The notes beneath the pieces were generated by a model that was not told where the DNA came from, did not search any database, and saw only the letters and a program-made list of their open reading frames with translations. Shown here piece by piece: positions 24,501 to 36,856 of a DNA stretch of 64,000 nt. The stretch is from Litoditis marina (taxonomy: Eukaryota; Nematoda; Chromadorea; Rhabditida; Rhabditidae): positions 40,953,336 to 41,017,335 of the forward strand of contig OZ038433.1 of the NCBI GenBank assembly GCA_964036275.1, read 5' to 3'. The translations under genes were made by a program, and so were the position numbers. Position 1 is the first letter of the stretch; each line of letters starts with the position of its first letter.

Positions 24501-26025
24501 CCAATGTACGCAGACGACAGACTGAAGTGAAAATACTAAGTCCTCCACATTATTTCGAGTTTTTTGTAAATTTAAGAGTAGCCCGTTTTTCTTTTTCGGG
24601 CTATTTGGACAAACTTGTTTTCAAATTAACTGATTCAATAAGATTTTCTGCCCTATCCTATTAGTCTATATTCTGTGATATTGTAGTCTGAACTGAAAAT
24701 AGTGGAATAATGTGCCACGAAGGTGCGTCTGAACTGTGAGATATATGTTCATCACGGCAAATCGCACTGAGTGTAGTTCGAAAATAAACTAATCTGGTTA
24801 GACCCACTGGGTTGATTCAAAAATGACCAATATCTACATTGAAATACAAGTTTCTCTAGTAAGTTTAGAAAGTATAGGATTCACTGGTTAAAGTATAACT
24901 GAACTCGCAGAATTGAGGAATATGAGATCGAACTGATAAAACAAATTTGAGAGAGACCAAATTAGAATAGAGAAAACTCAGAACTCACTCATCCAAAGCG
25001 GCCAAAACTTGAGCAGTATCCTGAGGAGCTCCGGTACTGAAAATTGTGATATATAGGTTATTGGTTATTTCTAGTATCAGCATTCCTACCTTATAACCAT
25101 CTAGAAAAGATTTGATGAGCTAAATCTTGGAATCTTGATTCCGGCGTGGGTAACTATAATTAGTTTGACATATTTTCGGTCGCGTCGTTGCGCGTTGAAA
25201 TTGTAATAGAGGTACAGATCAAGCAAATGTTTCTTATATCTTATATTTGTTCAAAGAGAGCCCGTTTTCTGAATTTTTCTGGCTACTCAGACATCTTTGC
25301 CGGAGAATGTGTGAAATCAGAAATCACCCTACCGGTTGCGGTTATTGTTTCTCGGTCGGTCCCCTTCAGGTCCCTGCGGCCTGAAACACTAGCGATAACC
25401 GGTTATAGGGGGTGAAAAAGCATTGTTGTATTGTAGTTTGATCTCGAAACACAGCGTAACGCGCGAGTTTCTTAGCAGGATCAAAATATAAAACAGCAGA
25501 TTAGTACAACATACACCGTACAGGCCTGCTCAAGAAAGACCGTACGATATACTTCGCATGCACCAAATTCCCTGAAACACCCTGCCTTTCAACGCATGTC
25601 TGTACTACGTCAGCATAAATGTATGCATCAAATGACGGAATCACCGGAAACTCTATTCTCAAAAAGATACGATACTTTCCCAAGACTCCGAATTCACTGT
25701 GTATATGAATACTGTCCAAACACCTACTGATAGTACGTTTTATACATGTGTTGTGTTTCTCTCAACTCAACTCTAAACCAAAATTCGATTTTCATTATGT
25801 CACCTTCAGAGAACATATTTCTCCATAGAAAAGTGGTTCAAATGCAAACATGTGTAAGTTATCTAACAAACGGAACAATTGACAACATTTGAGAGAATAA
25901 AAACGGAACACACAAACGTACATATTGGCCATTCTGCGGACGATTTCTTGAAGAATGACATCTGCCTCATTCAACTGAATGTTGTCTGAACGATCGCCTG
26001 CGGGAGTTTCCTTTTCCAGACACAT
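17752..26025 (-). CDS. rop-1: 60-kDa SS-A/Ro ribonucleoprotein homologue (Ro60, 663 aa)
   Basis: Nineteen exons, all phase-consistent: 25922-26025, 24989-25036, 24416-24521, 23796-23952, 23480-23579, 22665-22788, 22222-22352, 21905-21979, 21551-21648, 21203-21308, 20771-20853, 20353-20485, 20119-20194, 19780-19854, 19428-19518, 19096-19187, 18798-18893, 18276-18380 and 17752-17943. The first 86 residues are variable. The TROVE RNA-binding domain starts near residue 87 ([14 protein letters not shown]) and includes [40 protein letters not shown] and RIHPLQILMA. The C-terminal vWFA-like domain (about 494-663) has an intact MIDAS: DVSGS (D500, S502, S504), T569 and YTDNE (D593). Ro60 is a ring-shaped protein that binds Y RNAs and misfolded small RNAs. 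Length is close to the usual nematode form. Its own intron 9 carries a long GA microsatellite. Assignment is very secure. Confidence 0.97.
18471..18511. repeat. Perfect 11-bp-arm hairpin in a rop-1 intron
   Basis: AGGACGTAGGA and its exact inverse TCCTACGTCCT are separated by 19 bases, in the intron between exons 17 and 18. The stem is too short for a miRNA precursor as it stands, and the role is unknown. Confidence 0.5.
21453..21541. repeat. (GA)n microsatellite in a rop-1 intron
   Basis: Nearly pure GA dinucleotide tract of about 85 bases with few interruptions, immediately beside exon 9 (21551-21648). It is a (CT)n polypyrimidine tract on the transcribed sense strand, lying just after the exon 9 donor. 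Confidence 0.9.
22480..22545. repeat. Inverted repeat with TTGTAGTTTGATC ends (family C)
   Basis: CTTGTAGTTTGATCTCGAT is mirrored by AAGATCGAACTACAAAT within 66 bases, in the rop-1 intron between exons 6 and 7. The same terminal motif recurs near 426, 7655/7706, 25434, 58153 and 59597/59629. Confidence 0.55.
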
Positions 26026-26050
26026 ATTGAGAGAGATATTGGAAGTTTAT

Positions 26051-26060
26051 CTGGAAGGAA
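26051..26060 (-). promoter_or_regulatory. Probable spliced-leader acceptor of rop-1
   Basis: On the minus strand TTCCTTCCAG ends at 26051, 25 bases before the ATG at 26025, with no other intron needed. This is the usual layout for nematode trans-splicing to SL RNA. It is inferred, since a cis-spliced upstream exon would look the same. Confidence 0.5.
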
Positions 26061-26639
26061 GACAAAATGACTCTCGTCACGATCGTAGAGTAGAGACTAA
26101 AGCCTTAGGATAGAAATCAGCAAAAATATGGATTGCGACAAAAAACAATAGGAGCAAATGAAGTTCTATGATGATATTAGAGAGCAGCTTAGTCAAAAAC
26201 GGCCACGGGAAACGTTAACTAATGGAGACAGAGACACACAGACCGAGAGAATAGTTGTCATAGGTTACGGAGAAAATGAAATATGGCAACCGGAGCGAGC
26301 TAGAAAAAGAACGGAGAATGAAAAAAGGTGAGCAACAGAGAAGTCTAAAACTTGCAGCCAAGGAAGAGTTGTTATGTTACCTTAAAAACGAGATCAGACC
26401 ATACATCACACCAAATACGAATTTGTTTAAGTATGTTTGCTTGTGGGCACGTTTTAACATTGTACTTTGTACACAGTTAGCTAACTGCTGATCGTTTGAT
26501 TCTAAAAGGCGAGAAACCGTGCAAAGGTACTCAACAAATTGATGAGTTGAGAGAAAGATGAATCATACTCGACTAAACCGCCCCATAGCCACAAACTGCA
26601 CAAAACTGTCAGGCGAGATGAAAATCGATTGAAGCACAA

Positions 26640-26716
26640 CCGGGTTGGAAAATAAACCATTGGCAACAGGAAAATAAACCATTGGCAAAAATTGGCAAAA
26701 TAAACCATTGGCAGGG
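26640..26716. repeat. Short tandem repeat (AATAAACCATTGGCA)
   Basis: Three copies of a unit containing AAAATAAACCATTGGCA at roughly 20-25-base spacing, about 650 bases upstream of rop-1. Confidence 0.7.
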
Positions 26717-29700
26717 CCACACAAACAACGTATGTTGAAAAGATAACATAAGTATATAACTTGTCCAGTGTTTTTGTTATCTCCCGCTCCAGGTTAGCTA
26801 TTCACAATGATTTTCTGTTACTATTCGAAAATGTTCTAGTACATTATCTTATCTTATCTTACCTAGTTTCTCGAAATACTTACCTATCGTTATTCTATTC
26901 GATATTCCTTTTCTCTCTGTTTTTTTCCGAACTACAATCCGAACATATTTGCTGGTGATAGAATGTAACATCGCCCTTCATTCTCAACGTCAGACATGTG
27001 TGACTCATTTGTTTGCTATCGCCTTTTCGTTCCGTCCAAACGATCGAATGGGAATGATTGTAAACCGAGGCATTTCCAACATGGCTTGTCTTTTCACCTT
27101 AGATTTGGGACCAAAATTATACGCATTGAGCTAATTTTTATATTTTATGCTACACTGAAACGTGAACAACTATTTAAATCTTGGTTGGATGGAATGGATG
27201 GCCAAGTGGCCAGTAACAGGGTAAAATTTGTGGATATGAGCGAAGGTATTATTGTGAGAAAACGAAATGCACTAGCTAGAAACCCTGATAACCTTTACCA
27301 CACTCAAGTATAGGAAAAGTAAATGAGCAGCGCTCGCAGTGTGCCTAACGAAATGTTAATGGTCGGTGCGGAAAAACAAGAGGGCGGGGCTAGTGGCCAC
27401 ATCTTGCAATATTATGAAACACTCCAAAAAGAGAGGTCATTAGGCAATATAATGAATCTACTAACGAAAATATAAAATTTGTAAAACAGGAGGACCATAG
27501 AAAATAAGAGATATTGCAATATCGCCGTGAATGCCGTGATCGATGCGTAGTAGCATAAAATACAGCAGGTATTATATTATTATTTAAGTTTCGTTTTGAA
27601 GTATAACACGCAGAAAATTGGATAGAAATATGAGAAAATAGGAACAACGTGCCACGATACGAGATAGCAGACGAGACATAAAAAACAGAATTTGGCAAAA
27701 ATAATTCCAACGACACTGAACGTTTCAAAATGATTAATTTCGCGCCTTTTCCTTTCTTGCCGGCATAGTGCCGACATTCTAGTTCGTAAACGCAGGGCAG
27801 AAGCGGGCATAGTGCCGCTATGGTGGCATGATCTGAAATTTTTCTCCCTTACTCCCCGCTGTGCTGCACATAATCCGGTCTTTCATTGTTCTCCCGCACC
27901 CAAGTCGTTTTCCAACGGAGTGATACAGAGAAAATCGTACACTTAGAGTACAGTAAATGAGAAAAATTGAATAAAGCAGAGCGCTTAGTCGCGCAGCTTG
28001 CGCAAACCTTTATAATTGTTGTATCCTTTGCAATTACAAAATAACAACCTTGTAGAAACCTAGGGCGATACGTTAGCCTTTGATATGATATAGAAAACAA
28101 TTAATTAATAAATGTTTATATAAACAATAAGATAACAAAGTATAAGAACCCTAGTAACTACTCGTGAGTGTGTGAGAGAAACAGTATAGATAGTATATAA
28201 CGGACGACTAGCTCGTAAGTTGCTAGTTTACGAATGAGGGTACGAGAGGTGCATGAGAGGGCGCAATCCTGATATTGATTACTGACCCTTGAACGGTCTA
28301 ACAATAATATGTGACGAATGTCACGTAGAGTACAAAAGATCATGTAGCACACAAAGAACGATCAATGTGGTATTGGGATTTTAGCAATACCCAACAATAA
28401 TCAACATTTTGATCGTGTTAATAATTACTTTCTGTCAAATGGACTTTTGTAATGCTTGACCACTTTCATATCCGGTCCGCTAACCATATCCTTAGAAATG
28501 ATTTAACATAGATCTTTCGTGAAAGAGCTTCCTTTTTCATTATAACCATGTAGGATGAGTAGAGAGGAATATAATAAGAATTAAATATAAACCGGAGAGG
28601 TCAACAGGAATAATATGGCTCGTTTCTCATGGTACATTACGGGTAATGGTGCTGGTTCTTATGGTTTCAATAGGATGTGAGGGTCATTTGGGTGCCCAGG
28701 ATGATGCTGCTTGCTAAACATGATGATTTTTTCGCTACGGAACTATCGCCGAAGACCCACGAGTCACGGTGTTTGTTCTACAGTATACCTTCGGCGGTTA
28801 TCTGTTACCCATCGATCAAGACATTATTCACATGTCGGCACCGTGCCGAGAGCGTGTCCGATCTGCGAGCGCAGATTTTGCTGGAGATAAACCGAGAAGA
28901 GAGCATAGTTACATATTTTATACACAGAAAACTCTCGATACTTCACAGGGGAAATGTTTCTATGTCAGTAGAGAATAACTGTTCACAGAAAATAATATGA
29001 AAGTTCCGCCAGTGAGTTTGTCAGAGGAATGTGCGCACACGAAAACGCTGATAACCGCTCTCAACATCGAGGGTTTCACCAACTAATAATATTACAACTT
29101 CTGCGAAGCTTCGAAAAACTGTAGATCTGAACATTTGTTATACGCATAATAACCTTCGTAGTGTATCCCGTGTTTGCTTTTTAAGTTGGAAAAAATCTGG
29201 TATTGATGTTTTGGACAAGGCGAAGTATAGAAACCGTCCAATCGCCATAAAAAAATGCCAAGTGCCTAATTGAAAGGAATTTATGCATAAAGGAGATGAT
29301 GTGACAATCGTAACCAGATATTGTCCATAGGTAACGTAACGGGTGCCATCATACGCAATTAAGTATGCCACAGAGACAACTTTACAACAGATGTATCAAT
29401 TGAGCAAGCAGACGTCAACTGTATCCCTATCAGATTTGATCCGAAAAAAAAAACACGTCAAGTAGGAGTAATTCCAGAGTAACTTTTTTCTGGTGTAAAC
29501 CAATAAAAATTAATATTTTTTACGCGAGTTCCTATTTGTAATTGCCTAGTGTTTTCACTACACTTTTTCATTATTTTAAATTGAGCAAGTATCAAAATGG
29601 TCTGTAAAGTTTGTGTCATTCTCTGATTTCTATCAATGTACCGTTGTAAGGTTGGCTGTCGAAACAACATCGGGTTTGTTCAAAGAGAATTTGGGAAAGA

Positions 29701-29859
29701 GAGGACTCGAAGATGAATGAATAGAAACCCGCTAGAAAAACTCGGACGCGCCACATTGGAAAAAGTGTGTGCCCTTTCGGAGGAACTTTCCGGAAAAGGG
29801 CATCGACATGCTAGTTGCTAGATCCGTTCAAAAAAACAAATACGCATGACTAGATATTA

Positions 29860-29865
29860 TTTATT
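29860..29865 (-). terminator. Poly(A) signal of the 29890-32831 gene
   Basis: AATAAA on the minus strand 24 bases downstream of the TGA stop. Confidence 0.6.
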
Positions 29866-29889
29866 CTGTGCTTTGCTTTGTTTGAATAA

Positions 29890-32831
29890 TCAATATCCTT
29901 TGCTGGCCTGAGGTTGCTGGTAGGTGGAGTCTTGGCTGGTGTGTTGAGGATAGGTGGGAGGCGCCTGATAGATCGGTTGTGCGGGATAGATAGGTTGGGC
30001 AGCGTAGACTGGCTGAAAAAATGAAAAATTTAAACTGATATTCAACTCGGACGTTCTCCCGAACCGGAAGTAAACGTGAACCATAGTGTAGATACTAAAA
30101 ACTGCTCAAATACACGCACGTCTTTGGGTGGTTTTCAACTCAATATGTCTAGTAAACAATAGTTACGCCTACACTTCTCACGAACAAGGGCTCGAGTGGT
30201 GTTTCTCAGTTGAGGTTGAGATACAAGTCAGTTAAACTCCAGTCGAACGTGTAAATTATCCTTCTGTTACTTCCTTGCGACTTGCGACACATGGCTGAGT
30301 ATAACTATCGGTAAACAGTTCAATGAACGTAACAGACTAGCCAGATCAGCAACTGGTGCAGTAACGACAACTTTCAAACGAGGTTGTCTCCATTTAATTT
30401 TGAATGAAAAGTTGGATGTGCACAACAGATTATCAACCACATTGTAGTCACATTTCAATGGACACTGAGTATAACATAGCTATTCCAGGAACTGTACACC
30501 TATACGAGTACGCATTTTTGTCAGAATACCCAGAAGTAAGTCTATACCTGAGGAACGGGCGGTGCACAGCAGACACAGCTTCTGACACCATTCTCTACGA
30601 GAACCATACCATGTACTTGTTCCTGAAAGTAGACACCAAATACGTTGGAAAACAAAGCTCTTAAAACAGATAAAATAAAATATTCTTCGGCGCCTGAGGT
30701 TATGCTTCAGCGAGTTTTGGAGGATTTGGAGAGATGACGGGCAATGTAAATCATAATTTGTTCTCACTCGATTGAACCTGTCAACTAATTTCTCCAGGCT
30801 TGTAGTTCAATGCAGTAAGAGTTTCTAACTTCATGGTATGTAACGACACATCCTTTACACACATAAACTGATTTGTTCAAAGTGCAAAATCTTTTTTAAC
30901 GAAATTTTTTAATAAAAAATATGTGCGTAAAATAGTTACCGTAGTGAATCCGTTCAGACGGACTGTCATTTTACAGCACTTCACACAGTTCTGTAAATGA
31001 CGGAATGGATTCATGTAAAACGGTCAAACGAAACAAAAAAGTCTGATCGTTGATAAATTTAATGAAGGTTTATGTCCAGTATGAATGTAATCAAAGCTGT
31101 ACAGATTTGGAATAGGACAGCTGCAAATAATTGTGATAAGAGAAAATATTGGATTGCTGTGTGCCGGAAACATTTTGTATCATATAATTACAGAATTTCT
31201 CGGGTGCACAAGTAGGTTGCAAGTCAGGTAAGGCAGACGGGATACTTTTTGTTTTTTGTTATCACGTCATTCACGTGAATATATTCCGATGAGTTTTTGT
31301 TTAGCAAACTGACATCGACTGAGTTCTTGGAGTTGTAGAAGACGTCATCGCAGCTGACATCGGTTGGGCGGCGGTCTGTGAACAGAAGATAATTACTAGC
31401 ACGGAAAAAGTTACTACTACGTTAAAATGAGTTTATTATGTATTGAACACGCTTGCATGTGAATATATCATGCAAAATTACAAAGAACTTGAGAAACAGC
31501 AACGGTTTTGTATTTTGAGTCACTTTCCTTTTCTTTCACATTCCACAAAATCATGAATACACTGTCACTAAACATTTTGTAGCGAACAAAGTACACATTT
31601 TGAACAGCTGCAAGGCTATAATTGGAGTAGCTGCTTAAAAATATCATGGCCCCATTTTCATGATTCTAATTATGACAAAATCATAGCTTCTCCTCTTTTT
31701 TCCCTGGACTCACTGTTGTGTTTTCTGCCTCCATATACCCCGTAACCAACGTTGGAGTGACAGACGTAACCTGAAGTTTTGAAAACTACACAGTAATAAT
31801 CGCTTAAAGTATCGTTCAAAGTTGATGAAGACCGAGTGCCATAGTTTTTCTGCTGTCTTCATGTGTATACGGATAAATTAATTGGTTTGGCTCATTTTGT
31901 AGCATTTTGAAATAGAGAGGAACGTGGATGCGATGTATCAAGTTCGTAAAGCATAAAAACACAGTTTGAAGAAATACAAATTCACCATTCTTTGATTGAA
32001 CTCGTAGTGTTAGACAACACATGTGACAGTTACAATTTGACTTCTACAATGACTTTTCAGCCGTTTTTTTTTCCATCAAATTAAAGCACCTGGGCAAACA
32101 TCAAAATTGTGAAAGCGGTTCCATATCTCAACTGCAAACGGTCAAGATAATGAAAAAAGACAAATAAACTAACCGTCAGTCAGATACTCTCTGTATCTGG
32201 GGTAGTAGTTATCGTAGGCCGGATAGTCGCTACCGTGGTAGCCACCCGCCGTAGCATTCTTCACCTGAGAACAACAAATAGAACTGGAACATGCTGCCTC
32301 AGACATGGATGATGTGTTTTCGGGTACTGTCTTGAGCAATGCTTCCAAGAGGATACTAACCGCTCCTAATAACTACTAGAGTCGTTTTGCATAACTCATA
32401 CTTCAAAATTTTTGTTTTGGGTAATACGTTTCAGGTTCGGCGTCGCGTCTTTTTGTGATAATTTGGAATGTTCAAGTTATCTACTACAGTGGTCAAGTTT
32501 GAACGCATTTCCACGTGTGAAACAGGAAAGTTTCTCTGTGGGGTTTAAAACAGTGAATTTCTGCTGGAGTATTATGAAACCTAATTAAAACATTTTAAAT
32601 CCTTGCTCCCGATAGAAAGTATCAACTTCGCCAAAATTAGTTTTGGGCGCTCTTTGTAAAACGAAATCAGATCGAATGCGGAAACTGTTCATGTTTATAA
32701 CACATCCGTAACTTATGCGGACAGAAACTTGGGTAATCATACTGTAACAGTTTCAGTAGGAACGAAAAAGACTGTACCTCCACGGCAATACAGACACCGA
32801 CGAGAGCGGCGAGGAGCAGAACAGATTGCAT
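29890..32831 (-). CDS. Secreted CxxCC/CxCC protein with Pro/Tyr/Gln-rich tail (151 aa)
   Basis: Six exons join in phase: 32778-32831, 32174-32264, 31314-31375, 30940-30990, 30548-30622 and 29890-30012. Exon 1 is almost exactly the signal peptide (MQSVLLLAALVGVCIAVE). The mature protein opens with a Tyr/Asp-rich stretch (DYPAYDNYYPRYREYL). It then has seven cysteines in DVSCDD, NCVKCC and RSCVCC, a central VRLNGFTTEQVHGMVLVENG segment, and a repetitive tail of QPIY/QAPP/TYPQ units ending QASKGY. The tail is typical of low-complexity extracellular or cuticle-associated proteins. I do not recognise a named family. An AATAAA lies 24 bases past the stop. The donor of exon 3 was chosen as GAT|GTCAGT because only that choice keeps the frame into exon 4. 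Confidence 0.8.
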
Positions 32832-33424
32832 GCTTCAATGAGCGAACGCAGCGGAATGTCTCGATTCTTATTCATTTTGTATCCAAACTCTCTGACATGT
32901 TGTAATTTTGCTCTATTTCTCAGCTGCCTCCTAGTTTCATGTAATCTCTAATCCAGATGTTGAATTCTGCACGCCTACCAGATGCAACTTGTGATAACGT
33001 TAGAATGTTTGGAGCGAAATATACTCGAGATGAGGGAAAAACAGTCTAACATATACGATTTATTAACAACTTTGCACAAAATATGTACTTTGAAAGAACA
33101 TGCACTTGGGGACCGAAACACATAGTTGAGCTCGGAAAATTGGGCTGCATGACAATATGAGATTCACTGGGGGGAACAAAGGCAACTATTCATCTTTCAC
33201 AGTATGATCACGTGTTTTCAAAATTTTCATGAGATACTGTAAAAGACAAAGTGATATGACAAGTGATAGTTATATAATCATCAGTCATTGGAATGAACAA
33301 TATATCTGCTAGCAGAGTCAACTATGTTACATGCTTTTACGTCGATAAAACGAATTATGATTCGATCAGCTAGACAACAATTGTGAAGAAATCAATAATC
33401 GATATCGGCGTACGTCGTGATGAC
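32832..33424. other. Intergenic region between two minus-strand genes
   Basis: About 590 bases containing the 3'UTR of the ZCCHC24-like gene (AATAAA on the minus strand at 33059-33064) and the upstream region of the secreted-protein gene. No exon is seen. Confidence 0.5.
33059..33064 (-). terminator. Possible poly(A) signal of the ZCCHC24-like gene
   Basis: First minus-strand AATAAA after the stop at 33425, about 360 bases downstream. Confidence 0.35.
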
Positions 33425-36400
33425 TCATCGGTGGGCCGGGACCTCTCTGATGGGGTACATCTTGTAGGGGAAGACGGGCACCTCGCAGTGCTTGCACTTG
33501 TACTGACGATTGGCGTAGGTGTTGGTGGACCTGAAAGTAAAAAATGATTAGTAGGTCATTAGAGCTAGACTATACAGGAAGCTAATGAATGGGGTTCGAG
33601 AATTAAAGAAACCTCTGCAAGTTTGGAGCACTTTATCGTTGCGCGTGCTCCAAATCTGATGTGTACCACGCGTATTACGCGGCTATTTACGTGAACGGTG
33701 TTGGATTTATGGTGTCTTCTAGGTACTGTATTCGACACTAGCTGAGAACACCGTACTCAATATGTTAAGAAAAACGAGAGAGAGAGAGAGACGGAGGAAG
33801 ACAATAGACAAACAATGAACTAAAATGCTTAAATCATGGAGAAAAACTTTTTTCAAGGTAGTGAGTAAAGAGAACGAAACTCACTTCCACTGGCGGTGGC
33901 AGCTGTCGCAACGGAAATGTCCGACACTGCGACGATCTCCCTGGTAGGGGGTCGGTTCGAGCGAGGGATTCTTCTGGAAAGAGATCGGTCACACTCAGAC
34001 AATCATACAAGTCAGGCCAAGGTCAACAACACATGTCATGCGTTTTGTATTGGTTGGCATATTACGCGATAATCTTAATAACCATATTTTCTTCACTAAA
34101 AACGCGGGTTATGACGCCAGCGTGAAAACTATGAACCCGCCCCAATGTCTGACTATCCGTTTCTTGATTGAAAATTTCGAATAAGGAAAATCTTATTTTC
34201 TTCATTTCGTAGCTCCAAACTACAAAGTGATAAATATTTGAGGAAGACGGCTAAATAATTGGGGGGTCAAAAGACGGTAAAAAATGCAAAATTTGAGATA
34301 AAGTATTTTAAACTTACAGTAGGACAGTACTGGATCATGTGACCAGGCTGGTGGCATCTGTGGCAGACGTAATCCCTATAGGGAATTTGACGGATAGTGC
34401 GAAGTTCCTTGGCAATCTGGAACAAATCAATAACTAGTAACGATCAATAAATAGTTTCTCATATAAACTTCTCAATGACGTGGATCTACGGTCAAACCAA
34501 ATAGGATAGGTGAATGTGTATGTTACCTGGCTAAAAACGAGTTGTCGGGTGGTCAGTGCGAACCAGAAAAATATGTTTTACATAGATAGTATTTTTGTGA
34601 CGCAATCAATCGATATTTATGAATCCAGTAAATTCCGTGCCATGTACGTACAACCTTTTTACAATAAAATGGACATACTTTTGTACCACATTGAGATTTC
34701 GGTATGTTCACCTCCACCATAATTACTACAAATAATCGAAAACTCTTTTCTGGAAGTATGACGTGTTCTTCAGATGAACATCATTTGAATATTCGTCCGC
34801 TGACTGCATAGGGCTACGGATTAGTGAAACAGACTATAAAACGTACCTCCTCCTCAATATCTTCATTACACTGCAACTGAGAACAGCTCGGCTGGGCCAG
34901 CTGACAGAATCCGGAATCCACGGAGCCGGAAGGAAGACGGGAACGAATCTGAAATGACGTCGGATGACGTAACCGAAAAGCCACCAGCTTTACCTTGATA
35001 CAAAACGAATCAACTATGCCCCAACTAGTTTTTTGGTCACAATATGGGAGTTATCGAATTATTGTTTTCCTTTTCAACTTTTGAAATGTTTTAAATTTAT
35101 AAGTTTTCTGTTCCATGTGAATTCTAACAATATACATTGTATCTTTGGCTGGCGCTAACTAGTGAGCTAGTTAAAATCTTAGAATCACTGCTGGTCAAAC
35201 GAACATTTGTGTTGGTACACAGCAGAATTTTGGTACACAATAATACATTACAGTGTAAAGTGTAGTGTTTTGAACAAGAACATTTTGAAACATTTTGCTT
35301 TGTATGATATGATGTATCGCAAACTTTTTAGAATGTTATCTTGTTTTCAGAACGAACGAAAGTTAACACGGGTTCGAGTTTTTGTGAAAATTGACCGCAT
35401 ACCAGGATTTTTTCAAACCTAGGCTTAATGCGTAATTTGAAAGAATTTGGCTATTTCATGCAAAGTAAATGACAATTTTCCTATTTTAGGAAAAATTTAA
35501 GTTTTTCGTAGTAAATTAACAACTTTGTGGTGTTGGATGATCGTACCTTCATAGTCTCTTCATCCTCCTTTTGGAAGTATGGAACAAGTTGGATGGCAAC
35601 GTTGTTCAGACACATTTGAACATACAGATCACTGTAGGCGGGAATCATGATCGATACCTGTAATATTACTAGTAGAAATATGCAATTATATCAGAACCGG
35701 AACATAAAGAATGGAATTTGAAGAAAGAGAGAGAGAGAGAGATGAAAAACACGGAAAGAAAAATAATAAGAAAAGCTCTAGTGATAGATATACCACTTCT
35801 ACGGATGTAGTTTTCTCAAAATGACCGTTGTTCGGCGGTGGTGTATGATGAAATGAGGTTCTTATCAGTGAAATAGTCGACCGAATCGAAGTAGATGGAC
35901 AATTGAGACAACATACTAAACTGCTACGATTGCAGACAATACTACCGGAACTATGAAATGATGTCGAAAATGTACAATTGGAACAAAAAACGTGGAATTC
36001 TAAAGGCATAAATTACGCAAAAGAGCTCACATTCCCCAGTTTTACGTAAGGAGCTCGTGATCGAAGTTTAAAATTTAGAAAGCAAATAACATATCGGATT
36101 TGCAGTATTTTCACGGGAGAATGGTGATGAAACAGATGAATTTGTGTTAAAATCCTATAAATGTAGATAAATACACCATTTGTTCTAAACAAACGTGTAT
36201 TCTTATCCATTTTGAAGGTAATTGAGTCATAATAAGATTTACTAGTGGAATATTACCACAAGAAATACGCGCCAGATTGTACTTGTTAACATGTTTAGGT
36301 GACGTCATAAACAAGTTGACCCATGCGGTGCTTTTGACGTCAAATCAGAAGCTTGGAAGAACCCCCGACTCGTTTCTCGGAATTCAACTATCGTCTAAAT

Positions 36401-36708
36401 TTATGATATAAGACTCTCTATAACTTTTGTTTTATATTCGAAGTATTCGGGGAAAAACCCACAAGCAACTAGTTACATTTCGTTTGAAAGTCGATAGAAA
36501 ATAATATAAAATTTTACGATGTTCCGTGCCGGAACAGTTATGACGTCATAAACATGTTCATACTCGGAAACCTAATTTCGAAAATATTTTAGTTAACGTT
36601 TTTTTTTGTCCAAAAAATTATGTGAATATGTTTTTATAATTGCTTGTTTCATTCGAATTGTACCTCTCCAACATCTGAATATTTTTCTGGGGTGAATCTT
36701 GCAAAATT
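33425..36708 (-). CDS. ZCCHC24-like zinc-knuckle / 3CxxC protein, 5' end not found
   Basis: Six exons in phase: 36664-36708, 35547-35657, 34847-34948, 34318-34416, 33885-33973 and 33425-33530 (183 codons before the stop). A CCHC knuckle, CHRCHQPGHMIQYC (CX2CX4HX4C), is followed by TPYQGDRRSVGHFRCDSCHRQW and then KCKHCEVPVFPYKMYP. This is the order and spacing of vertebrate ZCCHC24 (CCHC knuckle, TPYQGKKR-type linker, two CxxC pairs). The third CxxC pair of vertebrate proteins is absent, as the frame stops at EVPAHR. The N-terminal exons (RFTPEKYSDVGE, VSIMIPAYSDLYVQMCLNN) are unlike the vertebrate N-terminus. The first exon shown starts after an acceptor in phase 0 with a stop just upstream, so the ATG lies in an unplaced exon beyond 36708. 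The family is probably RNA-associated, but the function is not established here. Confidence 0.85.
36280..36570. repeat. Degenerate GACGTCA-containing repeat
   Basis: TGACGTCATAAACAAGTTGA at about 36300, TTTTGACGTCAAATCAG at about 36333 and TATGACGTCATAAACATGTTC near 36539. The motif and AT-rich context resemble the CRE-rich array at 3955-4540. It lies in the intron between the first and second placed exons of the ZCCHC24-like gene. Confidence 0.4.
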
Positions 36709-36730
36709 CTGAAAAATGTGTTAAAATTTT

Positions 36731-36856
36731 CTTAAAGTAGGACGATTATGTGGACCAATCCCGTTACATCGGTCCTTTAAACTGCAATTGAAAATTATAT
36801 TGCGGTTTAAAGGACTGAAGCGTTGCGATTGGACCACATAATCGTCCTTCTTTAAG
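36731..36856. repeat. Palindromic MITE, family B (copy 2, most intact)
   Basis: Terminal inverted repeats CTTAAAGTAGGACGATTATG and CATAATCGTCCTTCTTTAAG, continuing through TGTGGACCAATCC. The inner arms CTTTAAACTGCAAT and ATTGCGGTTTAAAG make the whole 126 bases self-complementary. It sits just upstream of the first placed exon of the ZCCHC24-like gene. Confidence 0.85.

Larger units (their letters stand above)
26026..29889. other. Gene-poor intergenic region upstream of rop-1
   Basis: No exon chain with conserved content was found on either strand. Visible structure: a small tandem repeat of AATAAACCATTGGCA (26640-26716), a GCCGGCATAGTGCCG block near 27762, and a palindrome (ATCTGCGAGCGCAGAT) near 28860. 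The rop-1 promoter should lie in the first few hundred bases. Open frames here are below what chance would give in 3.9 kb. Confidence 0.45.

Noticed and set aside
26949..27313. 105-codon plus-strand frame upstream of rop-1
   Set aside because: It has no homologous look, no splice signals in useful places, and codon content typical of random AT-rich DNA.
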